Origin: Mangrovimonas spongiae
GTDB taxonomy: Bacteria > Bacteroidota > Bacteroidia > Flavobacteriales > Flavobacteriaceae
Direction of reading: 5' to 3'
Length of the DNA: 64,000 nt
NCBI RefSeq assembly: GCF_003944795.1
Contig: NZ_RWBG01000002.1
Location: forward strand, 372,001 to 436,000
Shown: positions 19,730-31,400 of the stretch, piece by piece
How positions within the stretch are numbered: the stretch's first letter is position 1
How the letters are laid out: each line of letters begins with the position of its first letter
Translations under genes and position numbers: made by a program
Notes under the pieces: generated by a model
What the model was told of the DNA's origin: nothing
The model's database searches: none
What the model saw: only the letters and a program-made list of their open reading frames with translations

Positions 19730-19960
19730 TTATGGTTTAGGATATTGCTTTTGAATATTCCTAATTAAGTGTTCTAAACCATTTACCTTTAATTCGTATA
19801 CGGTTTGCAACATATCGCCAAGCTTTCCTTTAGGAAACCCTTTACTGTGGTACCATACTACGTAATACTCGGGGAGATCTATTAAATATCTACCTTCATA
19901 TTTTCCGAAAGGCATTTTTGTATGTGCTAATTTTATTAAAAACGTTTTATCAGGCTGCAA
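19730..19960 (-). CDS. DUF3820 family small protein
   Basis: A 76-residue protein with the DUF3820 signature: KMPFGKYEGR, then DLPEYYVVWY and GFPKGKLG. The family is also called putative quorum-sensing-regulated virulence factor, a label without support here. The same motif set occurs at the C-terminus of exonucleases, including the one at 36.8 kb in this window. It is the last gene of the guaA-led operon, 7 bases after the DUF922 gene. Function is unknown; a nucleic-acid role is suggested only by the exonuclease fusion. Confidence 0.83.
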   Translation of the reverse strand: MQPDKTFLIKLAHTKMPFGKYEGRYLIDLPEYYVVWYHSKGFPKGKLGDMLQTVYELKVNGLEHLIRNIQKQYPKP

Positions 19961-19967
19961 AGGATTA

Positions 19968-20507
19968 TTATTGTAATTTAAACTGAGATAATTTTTTTAA
20001 TTCATCACGTACTCTTTTTTGCCACACTAACTGCTTGTCTTTATTTCTAGAATAGTCTGTTTCATTATCGTATTGATTCTGGAAATTAGCTAACTCTTTA
20101 AGAATCCTTTCGTGAATAGCATTTAAACGATCTCTAACTTTATTTGAGATTTTTACTTGAGAAATACGCTTTCTAAATTTTCTAGCAAACAACTCGGTAA
20201 TATCAAAATGCAATTGTTCGTGCGCTAAAACATGAGCATCAATTTGATCTTTTTTGTACCATGATTTATTAGGGTAAAATTGCGATTTTACTTCTGTTTT
20301 AAAACCAACTACAGTATCATTATTGGTATTAACAGAAACTGAAAACACAATTCCAGAAGCAGTAACTGCTACCGCACCTGAAGTGCTATCTGGTTTTGCT
20401 TTAAAGTTAGTCCAAGATAAGTTTACTGTATCTGCCCATAGGATAACAGGATCTTTATGTTGCGAGAACCCCATAAAGAAACAACATAACAGTAAAACCC
20501 TAACCAT
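19968..20507 (-). CDS. Secreted DUF922-like putative metalloprotease
   Basis: A 179-residue protein with a short signal peptide (residues 1-15, ending GFSQ). The centre has HEQLH at residues 96-100, an exact HExxH zincin motif, followed by FDITELFAR. This arrangement is that of DUF922, a family of predicted secreted zinc-dependent proteins. The C-terminal third is a charged helix. It starts 3 bases after the OsmC gene stop, inside the guaA operon. The metal site is visible; proteolysis has not been shown for the family as far as I know. Confidence 0.75.
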   Translation of the reverse strand: MVRVLLLCCFFMGFSQHKDPVILWADTVNLSWTNFKAKPDSTSGAVAVTASGIVFSVSVNTNNDTVVGFKTEVKSQFYPNKSWYKKDQIDAHVLAHEQLHFDITELFARKFRKRISQVKISNKVRDRLNAIHERILKELANFQNQYDNETDYSRNKDKQLVWQKRVRDELKKLSQFKLQ

Positions 20508-20510
20508 AAA

Positions 20511-20909
20511 CTACCAATTAAAGGTGATGTTTTTCTTAATATCTGGGTGTAAACTATAATAAACTGGACATGTTACTGCCGTTTTTTCAAGAGTACTTTT
20601 AAACTTATCGTCTAAGGTATTTGGAAATGAAAGTACTACATCAATCCTAGAAATACGTCTTGGGTTACTTACCATAGTTTTAGTCACTTCGGCTGTTGCT
20701 CCAGATATATCAATATTTAAGTCTCTAGCTTTAATTCCCATAACGGTTAACATACAATTTGCTAAACCTGTTGCAACAGTATCTGTTGGAGAAAACGCTT
20801 CGCCTTTACCATTATTATCTAGTGGTGCATCTGTTATATATGTTTCACCAGACTTTATATGGGTATTTTTTGTTCTTAAACCGCCTAAATATGTTACTTT
20901 AGATGTCAT
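20511..20909 (-). CDS. OsmC-family peroxidase-like protein
   Basis: A 132-residue OsmC/Ohr-fold protein. The two redox cysteines are C52 (GLANCMLTV) and C114 (AVTCPVYYSL). The family reduces organic hydroperoxides with thiol help, as homodimers in the cytoplasm. A general OsmC-like (YhfA-type) protein is equally possible, since the Ohr-specific context is absent. It begins 2 bases after the LysM protein stop, so it is cotranscribed with guaA and its neighbours. Confidence 0.88.
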   Translation of the reverse strand: MTSKVTYLGGLRTKNTHIKSGETYITDAPLDNNGKGEAFSPTDTVATGLANCMLTVMGIKARDLNIDISGATAEVTKTMVSNPRRISRIDVVLSFPNTLDDKFKSTLEKTAVTCPVYYSLHPDIKKNITFNW

Positions 20910-20911
20910 TA

Positions 20912-22855
20912 TTATTGTACCTCAACAACTTTTAAATCGTCGTACTTTACCAAGTAAACAGTATCGTTATAATAGCCGCCAAAAAGCTTCTTTTTATACG
21001 CAAATTTATTTTCGACATACTCTGTTAAAGGTGCTTTATTAACCGATTTGTATAAATCATCATAGGATGCTAATCGTAATACAACATCCATTGTAATATC
21101 AAAACCACGTACGGCTATTTTATTAGGAGTAATACCAAATCTTTTTTCATAAGCTTTTACAAAGCTATTGTGGTTTTCTGAGTCGTAAGATTTTGCTAAA
21201 GCAGGAAAATGAAAGTTAAGATTTGATAAATGATAATTAGAAACATTATCATTTTCAAAAGCACTATTCATGCTTGTTGTTGCCAATACAATTGTTTTTC
21301 CATCTACATTTGTATAAGCATTTAATTTACTAGTAACATTGGAGACTAACCCAGGATTATCCGATTCTAAAAACACGATATTTTTTCCTGGTTTAAGTTT
21401 ATCTGTAATATCGGCATCGTACACAAAGTAAGCTTCTTCTCCTTTTTTATTTTTTCTTGAAAAAACTTGCGATGCTCTAGGAAAGGTAGCCTTCAAATCA
21501 TTATTTACTTTAGTATGTTTCGCATCGGAAATAATAATTATGTTTGTGTATGTGGTGTCTTTTTGAAAATAGCTCACGACTTTGTCTCTCAACAGATCTT
21601 CTGAAGGACGCGATTGAAAAACATTTTCATAAAGTTGCACATTTTTAGTTATTGGTGAAATAACAGGTGTATTGCTACTTTTTAATTCTGAAGCTACTTT
21701 ATTTAAGTTATTTGGCATTAATGGCCCAATTACAGCATCGGTATTTTCTAAATCTTCAGAACGCAGAATCTGCATCACTTCACTTAACTGATTTTTGGTA
21801 TCATAAACATTAACATCTAACGAAATACCCATTGTTTTTAACGAATCTAAGGCAACTAATGCGCCTTCATAAAAGTCTAAAGACGTTTTTAAAAAGGGAT
21901 TTTTGGTTAGCTGTTGCTTATTATCTTGTATAGAATCTGAAGCAATTTTATTTAACTGAAAAGGTAACATAAAAGCTAAGCGCTTTGTGCCAAAAGAAAT
22001 ACTATCGGTTAAATTTACCTGATTTTCAACAGAACTATTTTCACCATCTTGCAAACTAGCTTGGTATGGTACTTTTAAAACCATGCCATTTTTTAAGCCA
22101 CTTTCTTTTAATTCTGGGTTTAGTTTTTCTAACTCTTCTTGAGAAAGCCCTAGTTTAACTTTTAACCTATAAAAGCCTTCTTTAGGTTGTACGGTGTAAT
22201 AGGAATAACGATGATCTATTTCTTTTTCATCTTCTAGAGCTAGATTAGGAACTTGTATAATTTGTCCTTCATCTAAAACGGATCCCATTTTGGGATTTAA
22301 AGCTTCTAACTCTTCAATAGTAATCCCAAATTTATATGCTATACGCCACTTCCCTTCTTTAGGCAACACTTTATAATCTCTTGTTTTAGAGTTATTGGTT
22401 GCCACCTCTTTTGGTGTTGTAGTATTATCCTTTACAGTTTTATAAACAGGGATTTTTAACTTATCGCCTTTTCTTAAATTATTAGCATATAAAAATGTAT
22501 TATGCTTTTTAATGTCATCTATTTCAAGATTATACGCTTTAGAAATACTATAGAGTGTTTCTTTTCGTCTTGTTTTATGTTCTTTAAAACCAATTAATTC
22601 TTTGGTAGCTCCGGTATTATTCCCAGTTGAAATTCTAGAGTTTGGAATAATTAAAACACTATTTACCTCGAGGCCTTTTTTGGCATCAGGATTTAAGGAA
22701 TAAATATCAAATGGTGTGACATTATATGTTTTCGCAATCTCCTCGATGGTTTCTCCTTGTTGTACTTTATGTGTTTTATAATTTTGAGCTTGTGTAGTTG
22801 ATACACCACAGCTTAATAATAAAAAGAAAGTCAATAGATAAAGAAATTGTCTCAT
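20912..22855 (-). CDS. Lipoprotein with four LysM domains and a periplasmic-binding-protein-like domain
   Basis: A 647-residue protein. The signal peptide ends LLLSCG, a lipobox with C16, so it is likely lipid-anchored. Four LysM-type modules follow at about 28-75, 90-137, 160-207 and 216-263 (first with HKVQQGETIEEIAKTYNV, each ending in IPN, IPV, VPN or VPY). Residues from about 290 to the end form a type I periplasmic-binding fold like that of amino-acid-binding proteins and of the C-terminal domain of E. coli LpoA. LysM modules bind peptidoglycan glycans. The gene follows guaA by 19 bases. A role in peptidoglycan synthesis control is an inference from the domain pair. Confidence 0.85.
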   Translation of the reverse strand: MRQFLYLLTFFLLLSCGVSTTQAQNYKTHKVQQGETIEEIAKTYNVTPFDIYSLNPDAKKGLEVNSVLIIPNSRISTGNNTGATKELIGFKEHKTRRKETLYSISKAYNLEIDDIKKHNTFLYANNLRKGDKLKIPVYKTVKDNTTTPKEVATNNSKTRDYKVLPKEGKWRIAYKFGITIEELEALNPKMGSVLDEGQIIQVPNLALEDEKEIDHRYSYYTVQPKEGFYRLKVKLGLSQEELEKLNPELKESGLKNGMVLKVPYQASLQDGENSSVENQVNLTDSISFGTKRLAFMLPFQLNKIASDSIQDNKQQLTKNPFLKTSLDFYEGALVALDSLKTMGISLDVNVYDTKNQLSEVMQILRSEDLENTDAVIGPLMPNNLNKVASELKSSNTPVISPITKNVQLYENVFQSRPSEDLLRDKVVSYFQKDTTYTNIIIISDAKHTKVNNDLKATFPRASQVFSRKNKKGEEAYFVYDADITDKLKPGKNIVFLESDNPGLVSNVTSKLNAYTNVDGKTIVLATTSMNSAFENDNVSNYHLSNLNFHFPALAKSYDSENHNSFVKAYEKRFGITPNKIAVRGFDITMDVVLRLASYDDLYKSVNKAPLTEYVENKFAYKKKLFGGYYNDTVYLVKYDDLKVVEVQ

Positions 22856-22874
22856 ATAATAATACTTGTTTTAA

Positions 22875-24407
22875 TTATTCCCATTCGATAGTTGCTGGCG
22901 GTTTAGAGCTAATATCGTACACTACTCTATTAACGCCTTTAACTTTATTTATTATCTCGTTTGAAGTTTTTTGTAAAAACTCGTAAGGTAAATTTACCCA
23001 ATCTGCTGTCATACCATCGGTACTTTCTACGGCACGTAATGCTACGCATTTTTCGTAAGTACGTTCATCGCCCATAACACCAACACTATTTACAGGTAGC
23101 AACATAGCACCGGCTTGCCATACTTGATCGTAAAGTTCCCAAGATTTCAAATTATTAATAAAAATGGCATCAACCTCTTGTAATATACGAACTTTCTCCC
23201 TGGTTAGATCTCCTAAAATACGAATAGCTAATCCAGGACCAGGAAATGGGTGACGTCCTAAAAGGTTTTTATCCATTCCCATTGAAGCACCTACACGTCT
23301 CACCTCATCTTTAAATAAAAGTTTTAAAGGCTCGACAATTTTCAATTTCATAAAATCTGGCAAACCACCAACATTATGATGGCTTTTTATTGTAGCACTT
23401 GGTCCTCCTGTTGCAGATACACTTTCTATCACGTCAGGGTAAATGGTTCCTTGTGCTAACCATTTTACATCTTTAATGGCATGTGCTTCATCATCAAAAA
23501 CTTCAATAAATACGCGACCAATAATTTTTCTTTTCTTCTCTGGATCGCTTACACCTTCAAGAGCATCCAAAAAGCGTGCCGAAGCATCAACACCTTTTAC
23601 ATTTAAGCCCATTCCTTCATATTGTTTTAATACGTCGGTAAACTCATTTTTACGTAACAAGCCATTATTTACAAAAATACAGTATAGGTTTTCACCTATT
23701 GCTTTATGTAACAGCATAGCTGCTACCGAAGAATCTACTCCTCCTGATAATCCTAAAACTACTTTATCGTTACCTAATTTAGATTTTAGCTCATCTACGG
23801 TTTCTTCTACAAACGATTGCGGTGTCCAATCTTGTTTTACACCAGCAATATTTACTAAAAAGTTTTCTAGTAATTGTTTCCCATCTGTAGAGTGATACAC
23901 TTCTGGGTGAAATTGTAACGCGTAAGTTGTTTCGCCATTAATTTTATAAGCCGCATTTTCTACATCGTGTGTACTTGCTAAAAGCTCGCCATTAGTTGGT
24001 AAAGCTTTAATGGTATCGCTATGACTCATCCAAACCTGACTTCCTTTTGAGATACCATTGAATAAATCATCTTCTTTTACAAACGATAAATTGGCACGAC
24101 CATATTCTCTTGTATTGGAAGGTGCTACTTCACCTCCAGAGAAATGTGCTAAATATTGTGCTCCGTAACATACGGCAAGCATAGGTTTTTTACCACGAAT
24201 GTTACTTAAATCTGGATGTGGCGCATTTTCGGCTCTTACCGAAAAAGGACTACCCGATAAAATAACGGCGTGATAGTTTTCTAAATGATTAGGAATCTTG
24301 TTGTAAGGATGAATTTCGCAATAAATGTTTAATTCTCTTACACGGCGCGCAATAAGCTGTGTGTACTGCGAACCGAAATCTAAAATAAGTACGTTGTTGT
24401 GTTGCAT
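22875..24407 (-). CDS. guaA: GMP synthase (glutamine-hydrolysing)
   Basis: A 510-residue two-domain enzyme converting XMP to GMP. The N-terminal class I glutaminase has its nucleophile in AVCYGAQ and the His-Glu pair in QFHPEV. The ATP pyrophosphatase has the PP-loop [10 protein letters not shown], and the C-terminal dimer domain ends [10 protein letters not shown] place the start at ATG 24407 ([13 protein letters not shown]), which matches the usual N-terminus, and not at the TTG 24422. Only three bases separate the -7 box from this ATG, so the transcript may begin at the start codon itself. It leads an operon of five genes down to 19730. Confidence 0.97.
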   Translation of the reverse strand: MQHNNVLILDFGSQYTQLIARRVRELNIYCEIHPYNKIPNHLENYHAVILSGSPFSVRAENAPHPDLSNIRGKKPMLAVCYGAQYLAHFSGGEVAPSNTREYGRANLSFVKEDDLFNGISKGSQVWMSHSDTIKALPTNGELLASTHDVENAAYKINGETTYALQFHPEVYHSTDGKQLLENFLVNIAGVKQDWTPQSFVEETVDELKSKLGNDKVVLGLSGGVDSSVAAMLLHKAIGENLYCIFVNNGLLRKNEFTDVLKQYEGMGLNVKGVDASARFLDALEGVSDPEKKRKIIGRVFIEVFDDEAHAIKDVKWLAQGTIYPDVIESVSATGGPSATIKSHHNVGGLPDFMKLKIVEPLKLLFKDEVRRVGASMGMDKNLLGRHPFPGPGLAIRILGDLTREKVRILQEVDAIFINNLKSWELYDQVWQAGAMLLPVNSVGVMGDERTYEKCVALRAVESTDGMTADWVNLPYEFLQKTSNEIINKVKGVNRVVYDISSKPPATIEWE

Positions 24408-24410
24408 GTG

Positions 24411-24418
24411 CAAAATTA
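24411..24418 (-). promoter_or_regulatory. -7 element TAATTTTG for guaA, directly at the start codon
   Basis: A perfect TAnnTTTG on the minus strand. Its final G is at 24411 and the ATG begins at 24407. A transcript from this box would be leaderless. No TTG lies at the -33 spacing. Confidence 0.6.
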
Positions 24419-24454
24419 ACAATTGATTTTTATAATCTATTGATGATTGTATTT

Positions 24455-25825
24455 TTATTTCATGGAATCCAAAATCATTTGGATATCGTGTTCTGTTGTA
24501 TCTGGATTAATAAAGCAAAAACGAGAAACGGTCTCGAAGGTGTCGCCATTTTTCCATTTTGTTGGTGTTACCAAAGCGAAACCAGACTTATGGTTTTTGT
24601 ATGTCCACTCGGTGTAATCTTCAGGTTGCCATCCTTTTCTTCTAAATAATACACAAGATAAACTTGGGTCTCTTACCAATTCTACATCTGGGTGTTGGGT
24701 AATCATTTTACCTGCAATTTGCGCCAATTCTAAACCACGTTCTACAGCTTCTTTATATCTATCTGTTCCATGAGTGGCTAAAGAAAACCATAAAGGTAAT
24801 CCTCGAACACGTCTTGTAAGTTGTATTTGATAATCGGTTGGGTTAAAGCCATGTGCCCCTTCATCTTTAAATATATCAAGGTACGAGCCTTGTTGCGAAT
24901 GTGCTGCTTTAGCTAATTCGGGGTCTTTATAAATAACAGCACCACAGTCGTATGGTGAAAACATCCATTTATGTGGATCGATGGTTATACTATCGGCTCT
25001 TTCTATACCGTTAAAAAGGTGTCTTACCGAATCGGCTGCTAGTGCGCCACCGCCATATGCTGCATCTACATGAAACCAAAGCTTTTCATCTTCGCAAACT
25101 TGAGCGATGCCTTGTAAATCATCTATAATACCTGCATTGGTAGTTCCGCCTGTAGCTACAACAGCAAACAATCGTTTACGTTGATGGAAGTTTAAATTAT
25201 CTATTGTTTTACGCAAGGCGTCTCCTGATAGTTCTTCTTCAGAATCGACTAACAGAATATCAACATCAGCCACTTTTGCCATGGCTTTTATTGAAGAATG
25301 CGCTCCTATAGAGGTTATAATTAACCCTTTTTCACGTTTATAAGTTTCATCTTCTCGCCAATGTTCACGCGCAGTAACTATTGCAGATAAATTGGCTGCT
25401 GTACCTCCGCTTGTAAACACTCCAAACGCTCCTTCTGGCAACCCTGTTAAGGATACAATCCAGCTCATGGCCTCATTTTCACAAAAAATACCTCCCGCAC
25501 CTTCCATCCAATAAGCACCATGAATACTTGATGCAGATGTTACCAAATCAAACATAATGGCTGCTCGAGTTGGTGAGGCTGGTACAAAGGCCAAATTTCT
25601 AGGATGATCTACAGGAACATTTGCTTTTGAAAGATGTTGCCTCCAAAGGTTAAAAGCATATTCTCCACCAATACCTTTTGGTGTTACAGTATCGCCAACA
25701 ATATTTTTAAGTTCTTCGGCTTTTTTAGGTTTTCCTATAGGATGTTCTGTAGCAGAAATTCTATCAATGGCATATTTCATGACATCTAAGGTCATTTCTA
25801 CCAAATCGATATCTATTTTATGCAT
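24455..25825 (-). CDS. PLP-dependent group II decarboxylase
   Basis: A 456-residue enzyme of the aromatic-L-amino-acid/glutamate decarboxylase family. The PLP lysine is in TIDPHKWMF, the cofactor aspartate in [10 protein letters not shown], and the N-terminal [14 protein letters not shown] loop binds phosphate. Substrates in the family include aromatic amino acids, 2,4-diaminobutyrate, glutamate and aspartate. The sequence does not let me choose. It starts 3 bases after the bshC stop and the two form a unit read from the bshC promoter. Confidence 0.9.
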   Translation of the reverse strand: MHKIDIDLVEMTLDVMKYAIDRISATEHPIGKPKKAEELKNIVGDTVTPKGIGGEYAFNLWRQHLSKANVPVDHPRNLAFVPASPTRAAIMFDLVTSASSIHGAYWMEGAGGIFCENEAMSWIVSLTGLPEGAFGVFTSGGTAANLSAIVTAREHWREDETYKREKGLIITSIGAHSSIKAMAKVADVDILLVDSEEELSGDALRKTIDNLNFHQRKRLFAVVATGGTTNAGIIDDLQGIAQVCEDEKLWFHVDAAYGGGALAADSVRHLFNGIERADSITIDPHKWMFSPYDCGAVIYKDPELAKAAHSQQGSYLDIFKDEGAHGFNPTDYQIQLTRRVRGLPLWFSLATHGTDRYKEAVERGLELAQIAGKMITQHPDVELVRDPSLSCVLFRRKGWQPEDYTEWTYKNHKSGFALVTPTKWKNGDTFETVSRFCFINPDTTEHDIQMILDSMK

Positions 25826-25828
25826 GGG

Positions 25829-27433
25829 TTATTCTAACTTTAGTATTAAAAACTCACTCTTTAGAGGTTGCAAATTTAATACTAACTGCTGAATTAATTG
25901 GTCTCCATACTCTAAATAAAACTCAGAAAAATTAACTTGACGTTCTTGCAGGCTTTGGTTTGGGAATAACTCGTTTTGTATAACCTCAACGCGATTTAAT
26001 ATGTCACTTAATTTTCGTTTTTGAGCCTTTAGTAATCGTTTCTCTAAATGTTCTAATCCTTTTATTTGTTTACGTTCTTGTGCTCCAACAGCTCCGAGAA
26101 AAGATTTATCGGTTTGTTCGGCCAATTTATATAGGGCTTTAAATTGCTGTTCTAAATGTTTTTTTTGTGCAGAAAAGTCTATGTCGATTTTTGAAACTTG
26201 CTTGGTTACTTTTGTTATTAAATCAGATTGCTTTAAAAACAAGTCCTCAATAGATATATTTAGTTTTTTAAGTTTCTCTTCTTGTTTACCTGTGATTAGC
26301 AACGCCGAATTTCTTAATAAAAGCATTGGAAAAACAACGTTTTGCGTTTCAAAATTAGATTTTAATTGTAACCAATAAGCTAATTCTCCACCACCTCCAA
26401 TATAGCAAAGGTTTGGCAAAATAGCTTCTTGATACAAGGGTCTTAAAATAACATTTGGACTAAACCGTTCTGGATAAGACTCTACCTCTTTAAGCAACGC
26501 TTCTTTAGTCCAACGTATGGCAGTTTCTAAAACAGCATATTCACCATCTACTTCTACAATACGTTCTCTAATGTGGTCTTTAATGTAAAACAGGTTTATC
26601 TCTCTTGGGGTAACTTGTATCTTATAGTCTTCTGAAAGTTTATTTAATGCATCACTTGTTTGATTGACTTCTTTAAATGCCTTTTGATGTAATAGTTCAT
26701 CTTTTACAAACGGCACAAATAATTGCTTAAGGTCTCTGTCATCACCATCTACAATTACCAAACCATACTCTTTAAACAAGCTGTTTGCCAGAAATCTAGT
26801 TGCTTGGGTTAAATTATCGTGATTTAAATAAGCCTTCTCAAATACATCGAGAATGTATTTTGCGTTATTACTTTTGTTTAGTTGATTTGAAAATACGTTA
26901 AACACATCATCTAAGCCATCTAAATTTAACTTTCCTACAGCGCCAGAACTTTCTCTATTCCATTGAATTTTCTTGCCTTCAAAATTGAAATAGTTGATTT
27001 CATCAAAATCATGATCTTCGGTTGCCATCCAATATATTGGCACAAAATTGTAGTCTGGATAGTTGTTTTTAAGCTCTTTACACAGGTTTATTGTTGAAAT
27101 AATTTTATATAAAAAATATAACGGCCCTGTAAACAAATTAAGTTGGTGTCCTGTTGTAACTGTAAAGGTTTTCTCGTCTTCTAATAGTTTAATATTAGTC
27201 TCTGTTTTAGCCGATATATCAATGTTAGCATACTGATTTTTTATAGTACTTACTAAAACACGTCTTGTATGGTTATCATAGTTACTTTTCTTTAATTCTA
27301 TTTGTTTTTTAAAGTTAGGTATTGAAGGGTATTCGCCGTAAAATACCTTTAATTCTTTTTTTTCTTCTAGGTAATCACAAATAAGTTTTGAAAAGTAATT
27401 AGTGTCCTTAAACGGTATACAGTCTGCTGGCAT
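25829..27433 (-). CDS. bshC: Bacillithiol biosynthesis cysteine-adding enzyme BshC
   Basis: A 534-residue BshC, which couples cysteine to glucosaminyl-malate in the last step of bacillithiol synthesis. Typical stretches are TGHQLNLFTGPLYFLYKI, MATEDHDFDEINYF and the LRPLYQEAILPNLCYIGGGGE region (first residues given). A coiled-coil segment lies at about 385-480. Bacillithiol replaces glutathione in many flavobacteria, so katG and the OsmC gene fit a common thiol/peroxide physiology. The first ATG is 22 bases after a TATATTTG box. Confidence 0.95.
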   Translation of the reverse strand: MPADCIPFKDTNYFSKLICDYLEEKKELKVFYGEYPSIPNFKKQIELKKSNYDNHTRRVLVSTIKNQYANIDISAKTETNIKLLEDEKTFTVTTGHQLNLFTGPLYFLYKIISTINLCKELKNNYPDYNFVPIYWMATEDHDFDEINYFNFEGKKIQWNRESSGAVGKLNLDGLDDVFNVFSNQLNKSNNAKYILDVFEKAYLNHDNLTQATRFLANSLFKEYGLVIVDGDDRDLKQLFVPFVKDELLHQKAFKEVNQTSDALNKLSEDYKIQVTPREINLFYIKDHIRERIVEVDGEYAVLETAIRWTKEALLKEVESYPERFSPNVILRPLYQEAILPNLCYIGGGGELAYWLQLKSNFETQNVVFPMLLLRNSALLITGKQEEKLKKLNISIEDLFLKQSDLITKVTKQVSKIDIDFSAQKKHLEQQFKALYKLAEQTDKSFLGAVGAQERKQIKGLEHLEKRLLKAQKRKLSDILNRVEVIQNELFPNQSLQERQVNFSEFYLEYGDQLIQQLVLNLQPLKSEFLILKLE

Positions 27434-27454
27434 ATAAAGTAAGTTATCGAGTTA

Positions 27455-27462
27455 CAAATATA
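27455..27462 (-). promoter_or_regulatory. -7 element TATATTTG for bshC
   Basis: A perfect TAnnTTTG on the minus strand. A TTTG (27485-27488) lies 22 bases upstream, one base more than the usual spacing. Leader about 17 bases. Confidence 0.65.
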
Positions 27463-27627
27463 CAGTCTTTTATACACTAAGTTCCAAACAAAACGTTAAG
27501 AGTACGCCTTCGTTTTATAGTTGAAAAATTGTTAAACAAATCCCAAGATTATTAAGAAATTGAAAAATAATACGTATCTTCTATACAAGAAAATTAGGTA
27601 GACACAACTAATAATCTATCAAGTGTC

Positions 27628-28905
27628 ATGAAAAATTCACACTTACACACCAAAACCCCTTATTTTTTGACCTTTATAGCGGTTATATTTTTATCAACCT
27701 GCTATTTCTTTACCGCCCATGCTTTTCAAGAGCAAACTTATACCGAGTTTAAAGGAACTGTTTACGATGTTTCCAATAAAGATCCACTCACTTTTGCTGA
27801 TATTATTTTGGAAGACACTAACATTAGTACCATCTCCAACACCGAAGGAGAATTTATTTTAAAAGTTCCTAATGTATATTTAGACAAATCATTATCTATT
27901 TCTTTTTTAGGATATTCTAAAAAAATAATCGCCTTAAAAGAACTCGCTAAAAACAGTAAAGTATATTTAATACCTTCTGCATCAAAACTTTCCGAAGTTA
28001 CAATTAATGCACCAAAAGATGCTCTTTCTTTAGTAAAAGCCACTCTAAACCGAAAAGGCGAAAATTACATTAATGAGCAAAACATTATGACGGCATTTTA
28101 TAGAGAAACCATAAAAAAACGTCGTAGAAATGCCTCTCTAGCTGAAGCTGTTGTCGAGGTTTACAAACAACCATACAAATCCAATAAAAGAGATAAAATA
28201 AAGCTTATTAAAGCTAGAAAAAGTGTTGATTACTCTAGATTAGACACCTTAGCCTTAAAGCTACAAGGCGGACCTTTTAGTGCACTTTATGTAGATATGA
28301 TTAAATACAATGAATTTATTTTTTCTTTTGATGATTTAAACAACTACGATTTTACTTTTGGAAAATCTACACAAATAGACGACCAGCAAGTATATGTCGT
28401 TAATTTTAAACAAAAACCAAACATACTAGATCCTTTATACTACGGCAAACTCTACATAGATACAGATAATTACGCTCTAGTAAGTGCAGTATTTAATTTA
28501 AATGTAGAAAATGCCGAAAAAGCCAGTAAACTATTTATACGAAAAAAACCTTATCGTGTAAAAGTACTTCCAACAGAAGCTGCTTATAGGGTTGATTATC
28601 GTACACACAAAGGCAAATGGCACTACAGGTATAGTAATATACAATTAGCCTTTAAAGTTAATTGGAAAGACAAATTATTTAATAGCAAATACACTTTAAA
28701 TAGCGAAATGGCTATAACAGACTGGGAAGAAAACAATAGTAAATTTATTACTCCTAAAGAACGTTTTAGACCAAGTATGATTTTAAGTGAAAAAGCCTCT
28801 GGGTTTTCCGATCCCAATTTTTGGGGAGAATACAATATTATAGAACCTGAAAAATCAATTAAATCCGCTATTAAAAAAATTAGTAAACAATTGGCAAAAT
28901 CTTAA
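27628..28905 (+). CDS. Secreted carboxypeptidase-regulatory-like domain protein
   Basis: A 425-residue protein. Residues 10-32 form a signal peptide or anchor (TFIAVIFLSTCYFFTAHAF). Residues 38-115 are a CarboxypepD_reg-like beta-sandwich (FKGTVYDVSNKDPLTFADI, SNTEGEFILKV). The remaining 300 residues are a basic domain common in flavobacterial envelope proteins, with a TAFYRETIKKRR stretch and a beta-rich core. It resembles the N-terminal part of DUF5686/TonB-related proteins but has no barrel. Likely periplasmic or outer-membrane-associated. It stands alone between bshC (divergent) and katG (convergent). Confidence 0.78.
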   Translation: MKNSHLHTKTPYFLTFIAVIFLSTCYFFTAHAFQEQTYTEFKGTVYDVSNKDPLTFADIILEDTNISTISNTEGEFILKVPNVYLDKSLSISFLGYSKKIIALKELAKNSKVYLIPSASKLSEVTINAPKDALSLVKATLNRKGENYINEQNIMTAFYRETIKKRRRNASLAEAVVEVYKQPYKSNKRDKIKLIKARKSVDYSRLDTLALKLQGGPFSALYVDMIKYNEFIFSFDDLNNYDFTFGKSTQIDDQQVYVVNFKQKPNILDPLYYGKLYIDTDNYALVSAVFNLNVENAEKASKLFIRKKPYRVKVLPTEAAYRVDYRTHKGKWHYRYSNIQLAFKVNWKDKLFNSKYTLNSEMAITDWEENNSKFITPKERFRPSMILSEKASGFSDPNFWGEYNIIEPEKSIKSAIKKISKQLAKS

Positions 28906-28924
28906 TTAAGATAATAACTACAAT

Positions 28925-28955
28925 AAAAAAGCAAGCTAATTTAGCTTGCTTTTTT
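28925..28955. terminator. Bidirectional terminator between the CarboxypepD_reg gene and katG
   Basis: GCAAGCT (28931-28937) pairs with AGCTTGC (28943-28949) around a 5-base loop. The stem is flanked by A6 and T6, so it can stop transcription from both sides. Confidence 0.9.
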
Positions 28956-28974
28956 ATTTATAGGTGTTTTAATT

Positions 28975-31212
<2,238 letters not shown>

Positions 31213-31229
31213 TTAAATTTACAATAAAA

Positions 31230-31237
31230 CAAAACTA
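31230..31237 (-). promoter_or_regulatory. -7 element TAGTTTTG for katG
   Basis: A perfect TAnnTTTG on the minus strand, 17 bases before the katG ATG. No matching -33 TTG was found, which may mean activator dependence. I see no convincing OxyR-type palindrome. Confidence 0.55.
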
Positions 31238-31400
31238 TTTTTTTGCTTTATCTATAAATTAAACTTATACAACTATAATATGTTGTTGCCTTTTAAATTT
31301 AATAAAATATAAGATGAAATACAATTGCGTGACAGATTAACTTTTAAGTTTACAAAAACATAAACTTATAGAGCAAATTAAGTTAAAATACTGCTTTTAA

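Noticed and set aside
24420-24422. TTG as guaA start
   Set aside because: It lies upstream of the TAATTTTG box. ATG 24407 gives the standard GuaA N-terminus.
31238-31400. OxyR- or Fur-type operator in the katG spacer
   Set aside because: Only A+T-rich partial palindromes are present. None matches a known operator convincingly.
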